A stretch of 64,000 bases of DNA from Kiloniellaceae bacterium (GCA_021776195.1 JAJFGK010000109.1:40450-104449), one strand, 5' to 3'. Counted from the first letter of the stretch, positions 18,100 through 27,011 are shown. Made by a program: numbers and translations. Notes: generated from the sequence alone by a model not told the origin.

Positions 18100-19113
18100 G
18101 TGGTGGATCAAGAGACAGACGTCGCCATCATCGGCGCGGGGCCGGTCGGGCTCTTCGCGGTCTTCGAGTGCGGCATGTTGGCGATGATCTGTCATGTGAT
18201 CGACAGTCTGGGCGCGGTCGGCGGGCAGTGTGCGGCGCTCTATCCGGAAAAACCGATCTACGACATTCCGGGTTATCCGCGGATCGACGGCCAGGATCTC
18301 GTGGCCAAGCTGGAGGCGCAGGCGACGCCCTTCAACCCGGTCTATCATCTGGACCAGCAGGTGACTTCCCTGGCCCAAGACGGTGCACGCTGGCGCCTCA
18401 CGACTTCGAAGGGCCTCGCCCTGAGCGCCAAGGCGGTCATCCTTGCCGGCGGTGCCGGCGCCTTCGGGCCGAACCGGCCGCCCCTGGCCGGTATCGAGGC
18501 CTACGAAGGCAAATCGATCTTCTATCTGGTGCGCCGCCGCGAGGACTTCCGGGACAAGCGGGTAGTCATCGCCGGCGGCGGCGATTCCGCGGTCGACTGG
18601 GCACTCAGTCTTTCCGAGGTCGCGGCCAAGGTCTATCTGGTCCATCGCCGGCCCAAGTTCCGCGCCGCCCCGGAGTCGGTGGCGCGCCTCGAGGCGCTGA
18701 CCGCCGAAGGCCGGGTCGAGCTGGTGGTGCCCTATCAACTGGCCGGCCTGGAGGGCGACGCAGAGGCCGGCACTCTCGCCGCGGTTCTGGTCGCCACCCT
18801 GAAGGGCGAGGTCCGGCGTCTGGAGGCCGATAGCCTGCTCCTCTTCTTCGGACTATCCAACGACCTCGGGCCGATCGCCGATTGGGGTCTGGCCCTGGAG
18901 CGCAGTCAGGTCGCGGTCGACCCGGCGACCTGCGAGACCAGTCTTGCCGGGGTCTATGCCATCGGCGATATCGCGGCCTATGACAACAAGCTGAAACTGA
19001 TCCTCAGCGGCTTTCACGAAGCCGCCATGGCGGCCCATGCGATCCGCCACCGGATCCATCCCGACGAGGAACTCCATTGGGAGTACTCCACCACCAAGGG
19101 CCTGCCCGACTGA
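18100..19113 (+). CDS. Ferredoxin/flavodoxin-NADP reductase, thioredoxin-reductase-like type
   Basis: 337-residue FAD enzyme of the TrxR-like ferredoxin-NADP+ reductase family. N-terminal dinucleotide motif VAIIGAGPVGLFAVFECGM, GGQCAALYPEKPIYDIPGYP, the NADPH-binding VVIAGGGDSAVDWALSL, and the FAD motif GVYAIGDIAAYDNKLKLI. The CxxC of true thioredoxin reductases is absent, which supports FNR. Start chosen at the GTG preceded by a perfect AGGAGG. It is transcribed opposite to both tsaE and divL and converges on divL with a 12-base gap. It could supply electrons to ferredoxin-dependent enzymes; no partner is encoded here. Confidence 0.93.
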   Translation: MVDQETDVAIIGAGPVGLFAVFECGMLAMICHVIDSLGAVGGQCAALYPEKPIYDIPGYPRIDGQDLVAKLEAQATPFNPVYHLDQQVTSLAQDGARWRLTTSKGLALSAKAVILAGGAGAFGPNRPPLAGIEAYEGKSIFYLVRRREDFRDKRVVIAGGGDSAVDWALSLSEVAAKVYLVHRRPKFRAAPESVARLEALTAEGRVELVVPYQLAGLEGDAEAGTLAAVLVATLKGEVRRLEADSLLLFFGLSNDLGPIADWGLALERSQVAVDPATCETSLAGVYAIGDIAAYDNKLKLILSGFHEAAMAAHAIRHRIHPDEELHWEYSTTKGLPD

Positions 19114-19125
19114 ATCCTGTGCAGA

Positions 19126-21510
19126 TTAGGTGTGGCCGGTGCCGGGAGCCGGCACATGGCAGACCACCTTGGTGCCGTCGTCGACCTTCGAATCGAGTTG
19201 CACCTGGCCACCGTGCAGCTCGATCAGGCTGCGCACCAGGGACAGGCCGAGACCCGCGCCGGGCTGGCCGCCGCGCTGGCGCCCGCGCTCGAAACTGGCA
19301 AAGACGCGTTCCTTGTCTTCTTCGGTGATGCCGACTCCGGTGTCGGTCACCGTCAAAAGGACCTCGTCCGGGCGCCGCTCGGCGGAAATCGTGATGCGGC
19401 CCCCCTCGGGAGTGTACTTCAGTGCATTGGACAGAAGGTTGAAGAGGGCTTGCTTGAGGCGGCGCGGATCGGCCTGCAGCAAGCCGATATCGGGCGGGCA
19501 GTCGAGCCGCAGATCGACCTGGCGGTTGCGGGCGCGTTCGCGTCCGAGAACGCAAACGCTTTCCAACAACTCGGCAATATCGACCTCCGCCATGTCGATG
19601 TGGAGGTAGCCGGCCTCGATGGTGGCGAGATCGAGAATATCGTTGATCAGCGTGATCAAGCGCTGCGAGGCCTCGACGATCGAGTTGGAATACTCGACCT
19701 GGCGTTCGTTCAGCGTACCGAAGAACTGATTGCCGAGAATCTCGGCGAACCCAATGATGGCGTTCAGCGGGGTGCGCAGCTCGTAGGAGACATTGGCGAT
19801 GAATTCGGACTTCAGGCGGTCCGCGGTCTCCAGCGCTTCGTTGCGCTCCAGCAAGGCCCGTTCGACCAGGATCGAGTCGGTGACGTCGACGAAGCTGTAG
19901 AGCACCTGACCGTCGGGCAGGGGCACCTGGGCCCAATCGAAAACCGAACCATCGATGCGTTCGCGACGGCCGCTGCGCAGCTGCGGCTCGGTCGTGGCCG
20001 AGACGCTGTGCTCCACATAGCTCTCCCACTCCGCATCGTCGTAGATCCCGAAGAAGGGCCGGCAGCGCAGCATGATGTCGCGTACATGAGGCTTGCCGGC
20101 GAGCCAACTCGGCGAGAGGTTCCAGATCTTGGCGAAGCCGGGATTGAAAAGCTGCAGGCGGCCCTCGGCCCCATAGACGGCGACTCCCTCGTAGAGCTTG
20201 TCCAGGGTTTCCCGCTGCACCGCGATCAAGGTGTTGTAGTTGCGCTCCATGGCCAGACGGTCGGTGACATCCTCGTAGGAAAGCAGAACGCCGCCCAGCG
20301 GATAGGGGAAGGCGAGCTCGCGCAGGGTCGTCCCATCGGGCAGATGGAGCAGTTCCTCGGCCGGCTCGATCATGGTCGAGTAGCTCTTGATGAGGTCTTG
20401 CTTGTAGGCCGGAAAGTCCGGCTGTTCGGGCAGCTTGCGGCGGTCGCGCAGATATTCCAGCACGTCGCCGAAGTGAGGCCGGGTCTGAATGAAGGCCTCA
20501 TCTATCTCGAAAAGTTGGTGATAGGCGCTGTTGGACAGCGTGTTGTGCATGTCGGCGCCATAGATCGCAATCGCCGTGCCGAGGTTTTCGAACACCTCCT
20601 GTTCGGACTCCAGGTGGCGCCTGACCTCGCGCTGCAGTTCCTCCTGCACCGTGCCGTCTTCGGCGAAGCCGAGCAGGCTGCCGCTCGCCAGGCGCGTCTC
20701 GGTCACCTTCAAGAGATGACGCGCGCCTTGGATGACCACATGAAAGGCCTCCGACGCCGAGCCGTCGGCGCTCTCTTGTGCCCGCCGGGCCAGCGCCAAG
20801 GCCTCGCTTCGGCGGCTTTGCCCAACCAGCTCCAGACCCGCCGCCAGCACGGCGTCATGGCCAGTCTCGAGGGCGGCGGCGTACTGCTTGTTGCAGTCGG
20901 CCAGAATGCCATCGGCATCACGACTCCAGACCGCCAGCGGCAGACCGTCGAGGACTTCACGCAGCGCGTCCTTTTGTTCTTCAACACGGCGCAGCGCGGC
21001 TTGCAGTCTTGTTGTTTCCTGGAGCCAGAAACGCCTTGGCGCATCGGACTCCTCAGGAATAGCTCCCTGGACCAATGAGAAGTTTCGGTCGCCCCTTGCG
21101 GTGGCAAGATCCTGTGGCGGGTCACCGTCGGCGCCCGAGGCCGCGGTCCAGGCTTCCTCGATCCGCTGGGCCAGCGCCGCACGCTGGTCCGATGCGAAGA
21201 GATCGAGAAAGCCCTCCAGCGGCACCTCCGCCGGCCGGTCCGTACAGCCCAGCAGCGCGGCGGCACGTGGGGACAGATTCAAAGTGCCGGCGCCGGGCGG
21301 CACCTCGATCCAGCCGACCGGCGCGTCGTCGAGGCGCGCCTGGAGCGCGCGGGCCTGAGCCTTGGATTCATTCGCCCGGGCCTGATCCCGTGCCACATCG
21401 GCACGAACCCGGGCAAGCTGTCGCCCGGAACTGACGCACTTGATCGCGAAGCCCAGGGCCACCAGGGCCGCCAGTCCCAGAAAGATCCAGGGCAAAGCTG
21501 TTGCCTCCAA
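19126..21510 (-). CDS. divL: DivL-type PAS-domain histidine-kinase homologue with tyrosine at the phosphoacceptor site
   Basis: 794 residues: one N-terminal membrane segment (residues 7-24), a basic coiled-coil-like linker, several PAS-like domains between about 60 and 550, a DHp domain and a C-terminal ATPase domain. The H-box reads ANVSYELRTPLNAIIGFAE with Tyr576 (codon TAC at 19783-19785) where histidine is expected. The ATPase motifs are otherwise complete (LLSNALKYTPEGG, VTDTGVGI, GAGLGLSLV). This is the diagnostic feature of DivL, which in Caulobacter acts as a pseudokinase adaptor controlling CckA and therefore CtrA. Length and domain order also fit. Just downstream lies the convergent reductase and then tsaE; upstream is a receiver-domain operon. 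Confidence 0.92.
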   Translation of the reverse strand: MEATALPWIFLGLAALVALGFAIKCVSSGRQLARVRADVARDQARANESKAQARALQARLDDAPVGWIEVPPGAGTLNLSPRAAALLGCTDRPAEVPLEGFLDLFASDQRAALAQRIEEAWTAASGADGDPPQDLATARGDRNFSLVQGAIPEESDAPRRFWLQETTRLQAALRRVEEQKDALREVLDGLPLAVWSRDADGILADCNKQYAAALETGHDAVLAAGLELVGQSRRSEALALARRAQESADGSASEAFHVVIQGARHLLKVTETRLASGSLLGFAEDGTVQEELQREVRRHLESEQEVFENLGTAIAIYGADMHNTLSNSAYHQLFEIDEAFIQTRPHFGDVLEYLRDRRKLPEQPDFPAYKQDLIKSYSTMIEPAEELLHLPDGTTLRELAFPYPLGGVLLSYEDVTDRLAMERNYNTLIAVQRETLDKLYEGVAVYGAEGRLQLFNPGFAKIWNLSPSWLAGKPHVRDIMLRCRPFFGIYDDAEWESYVEHSVSATTEPQLRSGRRERIDGSVFDWAQVPLPDGQVLYSFVDVTDSILVERALLERNEALETADRLKSEFIANVSYELRTPLNAIIGFAEILGNQFFGTLNERQVEYSNSIVEASQRLITLINDILDLATIEAGYLHIDMAEVDIAELLESVCVLGRERARNRQVDLRLDCPPDIGLLQADPRRLKQALFNLLSNALKYTPEGGRITISAERRPDEVLLTVTDTGVGITEEDKERVFASFERGRQRGGQPGAGLGLSLVRSLIELHGGQVQLDSKVDDGTKVVCHVPAPGTGHT

Positions 21511-21722
21511 ACGACCACCCCCGCGCGGCGCGGCCCCCGCGTTGCCGCGCTCTTTTCGTCTGTCCGCAGCCGGGACGGTGGCGGACGCCCAGATCGGGTC
21601 CCTCTAGGACTCTAAAGCAAAGTTTCGATCCGCCTCAAGCGTGGACCGCGATAGTTGATGCGGTCCTGGCTTGACCGCGCCACAAGCGCCAAACCCGCAC
21701 CTAGATGAGAGCACAAAGAGCG

Positions 21723-22598
21723 TCAACCGGACTTGACTCTGGGCTGGGTTCTATCAGGTAACTCAATATGTCGCCGCAATTCGTGCAGGAGACTATCGAA
21801 ATCGAGCGGCTTGCTCAGAAACCCCACCGCTCCATTGCGCCCCAGCATCTCCCGCTTGAGCGCGTAGTCTTGTTTGCCCTCGATCTTGGCACCCGTAAGC
21901 ACGATCACGGGAATTTCCGCCGTGCGAACGTCGTTCTTGAGTTCGTGCAAGAACTGATCGCCGGAAACCAGCGGCATGCGGTAGTCGGTCACGATAACAT
22001 CGGGTCTCTCCCGAATTGCCGCCGACAGTCCCGCCTTCCCATCGGGCGAGCGAATGACTTCGACACCAAGCGCCCCAAGTCGGATCCAAAGGGCCTTCGT
22101 GATCGCGTGATCATCGTCGACGACCAAGACGGTCGATTTTAGCGTTGGGTCGGATTGCGGCGAAGCCGGCCCATCCGACCACGAGCCCACGGTCTCTGCC
22201 GTTTGCCGAGATGCAACTCGCGTATCGTCCAACCCAAACACATCGACGATAATTGGTTTCAGTTGCTCCCACACTTCCAGGTTCTTGTGGCAGTAGCGGG
22301 CCTTCAGGTCTGTGCATTTCTGAATGGTCTGCGGATCCGAGCGGCCGGTTAGGACGATCACGGGTATCTGGGAGTACCGAGGATCCTTCATGAGGCATTC
22401 GCAGAGAGTCAAGCCATCGGCCACCGGCATATCGATATCGAGAACCAGCAGGTCCGGCGGCGAGTCCTGGATCATGAACTGAGCCTCGAGACCATCGCCG
22501 GCGGCCTGGAAATCGACTCCCAAGGATTGGCAGCGAAAGCCAAGTAGGGCGGTCAGGGCCCGGTCGTCATCGACCAGCAGAATGGTTTTCTCGCTCAT
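21723..22598 (-). CDS. Tandem two-receiver-domain response regulator (REC-REC)
   Basis: 291 residues consisting of two receiver domains and no output domain. First REC: ILLVDDDRALT acidic pair, phospho-acceptor in VLDIDMP, IPVIVLTG, with the usual C-terminal KP replaced by CHKNLEVW. Second REC: VLVVDDDHAIT, acceptor in VTDYRMPLVSG, IPVIVLTG and LSKPLDFD. A linker of about 25 residues joins them. The start overlaps the stop of the upstream receiver gene by 4 bases (ATGA), so it is the last gene of the operon that begins with the interrupted kinase. Possibly a phosphate relay or sink. No DNA-binding or enzymatic domain is visible. Confidence 0.9.
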   Translation of the reverse strand: MSEKTILLVDDDRALTALLGFRCQSLGVDFQAAGDGLEAQFMIQDSPPDLLVLDIDMPVADGLTLCECLMKDPRYSQIPVIVLTGRSDPQTIQKCTDLKARYCHKNLEVWEQLKPIIVDVFGLDDTRVASRQTAETVGSWSDGPASPQSDPTLKSTVLVVDDDHAITKALWIRLGALGVEVIRSPDGKAGLSAAIRERPDVIVTDYRMPLVSGDQFLHELKNDVRTAEIPVIVLTGAKIEGKQDYALKREMLGRNGAVGFLSKPLDFDSLLHELRRHIELPDRTQPRVKSG

Positions 22599-23095
22599 GA
22601 CTCGCCGGTCTCCTGGGCCCGCTGATACATCTGGTCTTTCGTGCGCCCGTCAGCGAGCACCGTATGGACGAACAGTAAAAGCCTGGTCGATTCATAGGGC
22701 TTTTCCAGGAAGAAACTGGCGCCCAAGTCCAAGGCTTTTTGCTTGTTCTTTCCCGTGGCATTCGCGGAGATAACGATGACGGGAACGTCACGGGTACGGG
22801 CCATCAGGCGCATTTCCTTGAGAACGGTCAGCCCATCCATGTGGGGCAGTCGGATATCCAACAGCATCGCGTTGGGTGGGCTTTCGATCGCCGCCTGCAA
22901 ACCGGCCCTGCCATCCCTGGCAATTTCCACGTCGTAACCGGCCGCCTTTAAGCGAAGCCGCAAGACAGTGGCGATCGCAGAGTCGTCTTCAACGATCAAC
23001 AAGCGCGGCCGCGGGGTCATGACGCCCGATCCAGGGCTGATCTCTTGTTCGTGAACGAGTCTCGCTTTCGAGCGATCGGTGTCTTTTGAATTCAT
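22595..23095 (-). CDS. Single-domain response regulator
   Basis: 166 residues with one receiver domain: LLIVEDDSAIA acidic pair, acceptor Asp in LLDIRLPHMDG, VPVIVISA, and FLEKPYES with the conserved Lys. Residues 1-25 form a short charged extension and the last 30 a short tail; neither resembles an output domain. Start taken at the ATG at 23093-23095, which overlaps the upstream kinase stop (ATGA); a start 6 codons further up is open but lacks that coupling. Overlaps the REC-REC gene by 4 bases downstream. Confidence 0.9.
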   Translation of the reverse strand: MNSKDTDRSKARLVHEQEISPGSGVMTPRPRLLIVEDDSAIATVLRLRLKAAGYDVEIARDGRAGLQAAIESPPNAMLLDIRLPHMDGLTVLKEMRLMARTRDVPVIVISANATGKNKQKALDLGASFFLEKPYESTRLLLFVHTVLADGRTKDQMYQRAQETGES

Positions 23096-23868
23096 GAGGC
23101 GACGCTCAGACATCGGGCCTGGGGCGTGGGCGCGTTCCCTTCCCTGTTGTCGAACTGAGCCAGTGTGTTTGCGACCAGCGCGTCGCGCTCGCTCGCCAGT
23201 CGCCAGGTCCCAATCCGCTCCAAGCCAAGGTCAGGCAACTCGTCGCCAACCCGGTTGCGGTTGGTCTCCAAGCGCGCCTGCTCGACGCGCATGGCAAGGG
23301 CGCCCAGCTCCTCTTTGGGGAGGAGAGTCAGCAAGAGCCAACTGTTGGGGGCGGTGTTGAGAATCAAGTCCCTGTGTAAGACCGTCTCCTGGATGAAGGC
23401 ACTGGTTTCTTCCATCAAGGCCAAGGTCTTTGCGGGGGCGTGGCGCAGGGCGATCAGCGAGGCAGTGGTGGCCCCGTCTTGCAAGCGATCGGTCCGGGTC
23501 AGCCAGCGTTCGACAATTCGGGGGGGATCCAATGTGGGAACCGAAAAGCTGAAGGTGCTTCCCTTGTCGATTTCGCTTTCCAGCAGTATTTCGCCGAAAT
23601 TCAGCTGCACGAGTTCGTTGGCGATGTTGAGACCCAAGCCGAATCCCTGGGTGCTCGCCCGTACGTCTGCGCCCACCTGCTTGAATCGCCCAAAGATGGT
23701 TTCCACATTTTCCGGCGCGATACCGGGGCCGTCATCGGTGATGCCCACGACGATCTGCGAGGCATCTCTGTCATAACTCGCCCAAAGGGACACCGAGCCA
23801 TGCTCGCCCGAAAACTTGATGGCATTGACGGCGAGATTGACAATGACGCGGCCGATCTTTTCCGCATC
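23092..23868 (-). pseudogene. Histidine kinase C-terminal half (ATPase domain plus unknown tail) downstream of an in-frame TGA
   Basis: Same reading frame as the REC-HisKA part that ends at the TGA at 23869-23871. Directly after the stop the frame reads DAEKIGRVIVNLAVNAIKF, the N-box of a HATPase domain, then GITDDGPGIAP (G1) and GFGLGLNIANELV (G2). After the ATPase domain comes a tail of about 140 residues containing NRNRVGDELPDLGLE, which I do not recognise with confidence; it might be a degenerate GGDEF-like fold. The only internal start before the G1 box is a GTG at 23793, which would lose the N-box. So this half is functional only with read-through or if the stop is an error. Confidence 0.75.
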
Positions 23869-24669
23869 TCAGTAGGCTTTGGGCAGATCCGGATCGAAGT
23901 TGATCGAAAGGCTCACGCCATTTCCCATGGCCCGTCGCAGCAGGACTGGCCTGATGTGGTCGACGATCTCCGCGATATGGTGTTCCTCGCGCTTCATGCC
24001 CAGCAATCCGGCTTCCAACCGGCTGGTGTCGAGCATATCGTTCACCATCAAGCCCAGGTCATCGACGCGGCTCAAGATGATGTCGAGGAAATCCTTCTGT
24101 TCCGCATTGATACCGCCCACCAGACCTTCCTGGAGAATGGCGGCGTATTCCTTGATCACCGTCAGGGGGGTGCGAAACTCATGGGAAACGTTGTCGACGA
24201 ATTGGTGCGCCGTTTCATAAAGTTCGGAAAGCTTCTGATTCTTTTGTGCCAGGAGATCCCTGGCGTCTATCAGGGAGTTGCGGAACTGTTGGCGGGCGAG
24301 CGCGTAACGGATTGATTTCTTGAGCAGCATTGCCGAGAGGTTTTCTTTGCAGAGGTAGTCGGTGGCACCTGCTTCCATGGCCTGGATATCGATTTCATCG
24401 CTATCCATACCGGTCAAGAGGATGATCGGCGCCGAACAGCCCTGCTCGACGGCATGCCGGACCAGGTCCAAACCGTCGCGAGGCCCGAGCCGGTAGTCGA
24501 TCAAATAGAGGCAATGGGCATTCCGATCGACGGCATGGCTTCCGCTGTCCCAATCGGGCTCCCAGTCCAACGAAACGGTCGTGCCAAATCCTTGCTCCAG
24601 CAATTTTCGCGTGTGGAGCGCGTCGACCTTGTCGTCCTCGACCAGTAAAATCTTCAGCGGCTCGGACAT
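23869..24669 (-). CDS. Receiver-domain histidine kinase, N-terminal half (REC-HisKA), truncated by TGA
   Basis: 266 residues to the TGA. An N-terminal receiver domain (ILLVEDDKVDA, acceptor in LIDYRLGPRDG, IILLTGMD, YLCKENLS) is joined by a helical linker to a DHp domain with an intact H-box (DNVSHEFRTPLTVIKEYAAI). The frame stops after DPDLPKAY exactly where the ATPase domain begins, and continues in the same frame for another 258 codons. In this position a Cys codon (TGC/TGT) or Trp (TGG), one base from TGA, would restore a 525-residue kinase. First gene of a four-unit operon with two receiver proteins downstream. Confidence 0.85.
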   Translation of the reverse strand: MSEPLKILLVEDDKVDALHTRKLLEQGFGTTVSLDWEPDWDSGSHAVDRNAHCLYLIDYRLGPRDGLDLVRHAVEQGCSAPIILLTGMDSDEIDIQAMEAGATDYLCKENLSAMLLKKSIRYALARQQFRNSLIDARDLLAQKNQKLSELYETAHQFVDNVSHEFRTPLTVIKEYAAILQEGLVGGINAEQKDFLDIILSRVDDLGLMVNDMLDTSRLEAGLLGMKREEHHIAEIVDHIRPVLLRRAMGNGVSLSINFDPDLPKAY

Positions 24670-25229
24670 AAGAGTTCCTGTGGCTCCAACGGGTCGAAAA
24701 GGGGTCCCGATAAGGTCGCGAGTTCCTCAAAACCAAGGTCGTAAACCCGCCGCCAGTACCTGCCGACGTCGTGACGATCAGGAATCGACCAGGCAACAAG
24801 AGAGCCATACTAGGAACTATTGGTATAAATATTGTTTAGATATTTCTTCCATCCATATTATGAGCCGAGAGTTGTTTTTCCAAACTGCTCAATAATTGGA
24901 TTGGCCAGTTATTTAAGGTGTGGATTTATTATAGTAAATAGTAGTCAAATCATCTTTAATTGCGAAATTGTCTCATATTTTAAAACCGCAAATATTTTCA
25001 CCGCCGACGGAACGCCCCGTCGTGTCATGGACACTCGCTAAGCGGTCCAGATCGTGCTGCGGCACGGCGACCATGCGGCCAGAGCGTTTCGCCTGGGCGA
25101 CCGCCAGCCCCCCTCTCGCAGGCAGCGGCGGCCCATCGAACGGTCCACGGCATCGTCTTTGGCAAACTGGACCTGAACCGGGCCGGTCGGTAGCGCGGGA
25201 GGCCGACAAAGTGCCCGCCTATCCGGGCG
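24670..25229. other. Gene-free stretch with an AT-rich core upstream of the receiver/kinase operon
   Basis: 560 bases between the kinase start and the ptsI stop. About 24810-25000 is strikingly AT-rich for this chromosome (runs such as TTGGTATAAATATTGTTTAG and TTTATTATAGTAAATAG), while the flanks are normal GC. It holds no credible gene. Both flanking genes are on the minus strand, so this must contain the promoter of the kinase operon; I could not fix a single -35/-10 pair. Confidence 0.6.
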
Positions 25230-27011
25230 TCAGCCCAAGGTATCGTTGAAATCGTCCAGCAGCATGGCGATCCGTCCTGAGTCGGACTGGTCCATGATGA
25301 TCGCCGCACGGCGCATGGCGGCCTGCATATCGAGCTTTAGGATCCGGCTCTTGACCCGGGGCAGGGCGTTGGAGACCATCGACAGGTCGCGCACCCCCAG
25401 ACCCAGCAGCAGGGCGGTGTAGCGCGGGTCGCCGGCGATCTCGCCGCAAACCGACACCGGAATTCGCGCCCGCAGGGCGGCCTCGACGGAAAACTGTATC
25501 AGACGCAGCACGGCGGGATGCAGCGGGTTGAAGAGATGCGCCACGCGCTCCTCGCTGCGGTCGATAGCCAGGGTGTACATGGTCAGATCGTTGGTGCCGA
25601 TGGCAAAGAAGTCCGCCGTCGTGGCCAGGGCGTCGGCGGCCAAGGCGGCGCCCGGCACCTCGATCATGACACCCAGCGGCGGCAGCGGGTCGGGCAGCTT
25701 GATGCCCCTGCGTTTCAGACGCCGCACCACCGAATCCATGGCCTTGCGCACCTCGCGCACCTCCTGCGGGGCGGCGATCATCGGTAGCAGGATCTTGACC
25801 GGGCCGTGGACGCTGGCCCGCAGGATGGCGCTCAACTGGTCGTCCAGCAGCTTGGGCTGCTTCAGCGACAGACGAATGGCCCGTAGCCCCAGTGCTGGAT
25901 TGGGCGACCCGGCGGCGATATCGCCCAGCGCCGCCGGCAGCTTCTCGCCGCCGACGTCGAGGGTGCGGATGGTGACCGGCCGGCCCTCCAGGGCCTTCAC
26001 GATCTCGGCCAGGCTTTCATACTGCTCGTCGGCGCTGGGCAGGGTCTCGCGGTTCATGAACATGAACTCGGTCCGCAGCAGGCCGACACCCTGGGCGCCG
26101 GCGGCCAGGGCCTGTGCGGATTCCCGCGGCAGTTCGATATTGGCCTGCAACGTCACGCTGTCGCCGTCCCGGGTGACCGCGGGCACATCGCGCAGCCGCG
26201 CCAGCGACCGAGTCTCCCGGGCCAACACCTTGACCTGCTTTTGATAGGCCGCAAGCCGCCGCGCCGTGGGATTGACCACGACCAGCCCATTGGAGCCGTC
26301 GATGACGATCCGGTCGCCGTTCTGCAGTCCCTCCAGCAGCCCGGTGACGCCGACCACCGCGGGCAGGCCGAGCGAGCGGGCCATGATCGCCGTGTGTCCC
26401 TCGGCCCCGCCCAGGATCGAGGCGAAACCCGAGATGCGCGCCGGGTCCATCAGGGCCGTGTCCGCCGGGGTGATCTCCTCGGCCACGATGATGGTGCCGC
26501 GCGGCACCCGATCGAAGGATGCGAACTGTTCTTGGGTGAGATTGCGCAAGATGCGGTGGCCGACCTCCTTGACCTCCTGCGCGCGGGTCCTCAGGTAGGC
26601 GTCCTCCATCTCGGAAAAATCCCGCGCAATCGAGGAGACCTCGGCCATGACCGCGGCCTCGGCATTGCGTCTCTGCTCGTTGATCAGGGTCTCGATGCCA
26701 CCGATCAGGCGAGAGGAATTGAGCATCTGCAGATGCGCATCGAGCAGATAGCCGAGCTCTTCGGCGGCCGCGCCGTGGATCGACAGCGCCTTGGCTTTCA
26801 GCTTGCCGACCTGGCGTGCGGCCTTGGCCACGGCCTCCTGCAGGCGGTCGCGCTCCTCGGCCACGCGCGAGGCGGCAACCTGGTAGTCCGGGACGTGAAT
26901 TTCGCCGCCCTCGCGCACATGGGCCGGACCCAGAGCGACACCCGGCGAAACCGCCAGACCCTCCAGAACCCGCTCGCCGCCCTTGCCGCGCTGTGCGCTC
27001 TCACTCTTCAT
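25230..27011 (-). CDS. ptsI: Phosphoenolpyruvate-protein phosphotransferase, enzyme I
   Basis: 593-residue PTS enzyme I that transfers phosphate from PEP to HPr. The phosphorylated His206 is in GGAEGHTAIMARSLG, preceded by an N-terminal HPr-binding domain; the PEP-binding barrel has GLLRTEFMFMNRE and the C-terminal active-site Cys in SVCGEIAGDPRYTALL. There is no GAF domain, so this is EI rather than the EI-Ntr (PtsP) form. The start overlaps the ptsH stop by 11 bases. No sugar permease (EIIB/EIIC) is nearby, so the chain seems regulatory, ending on EIIA-Man and the HprK-controlled HPr. Confidence 0.96.
   Translation of the reverse strand: MKSESAQRGKGGERVLEGLAVSPGVALGPAHVREGGEIHVPDYQVAASRVAEERDRLQEAVAKAARQVGKLKAKALSIHGAAAEELGYLLDAHLQMLNSSRLIGGIETLINEQRRNAEAAVMAEVSSIARDFSEMEDAYLRTRAQEVKEVGHRILRNLTQEQFASFDRVPRGTIIVAEEITPADTALMDPARISGFASILGGAEGHTAIMARSLGLPAVVGVTGLLEGLQNGDRIVIDGSNGLVVVNPTARRLAAYQKQVKVLARETRSLARLRDVPAVTRDGDSVTLQANIELPRESAQALAAGAQGVGLLRTEFMFMNRETLPSADEQYESLAEIVKALEGRPVTIRTLDVGGEKLPAALGDIAAGSPNPALGLRAIRLSLKQPKLLDDQLSAILRASVHGPVKILLPMIAAPQEVREVRKAMDSVVRRLKRRGIKLPDPLPPLGVMIEVPGAALAADALATTADFFAIGTNDLTMYTLAIDRSEERVAHLFNPLHPAVLRLIQFSVEAALRARIPVSVCGEIAGDPRYTALLLGLGVRDLSMVSNALPRVKSRILKLDMQAAMRRAAIIMDQSDSGRIAMLLDDFNDTLG

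Noticed and set aside
23869..23871. Selenocysteine as an explanation for the in-frame TGA
   Set aside because: No convincing SECIS-like hairpin is visible directly 3' of the TGA, and histidine kinases are not established bacterial selenoproteins as far as I know; mutation or sequence error is simpler.
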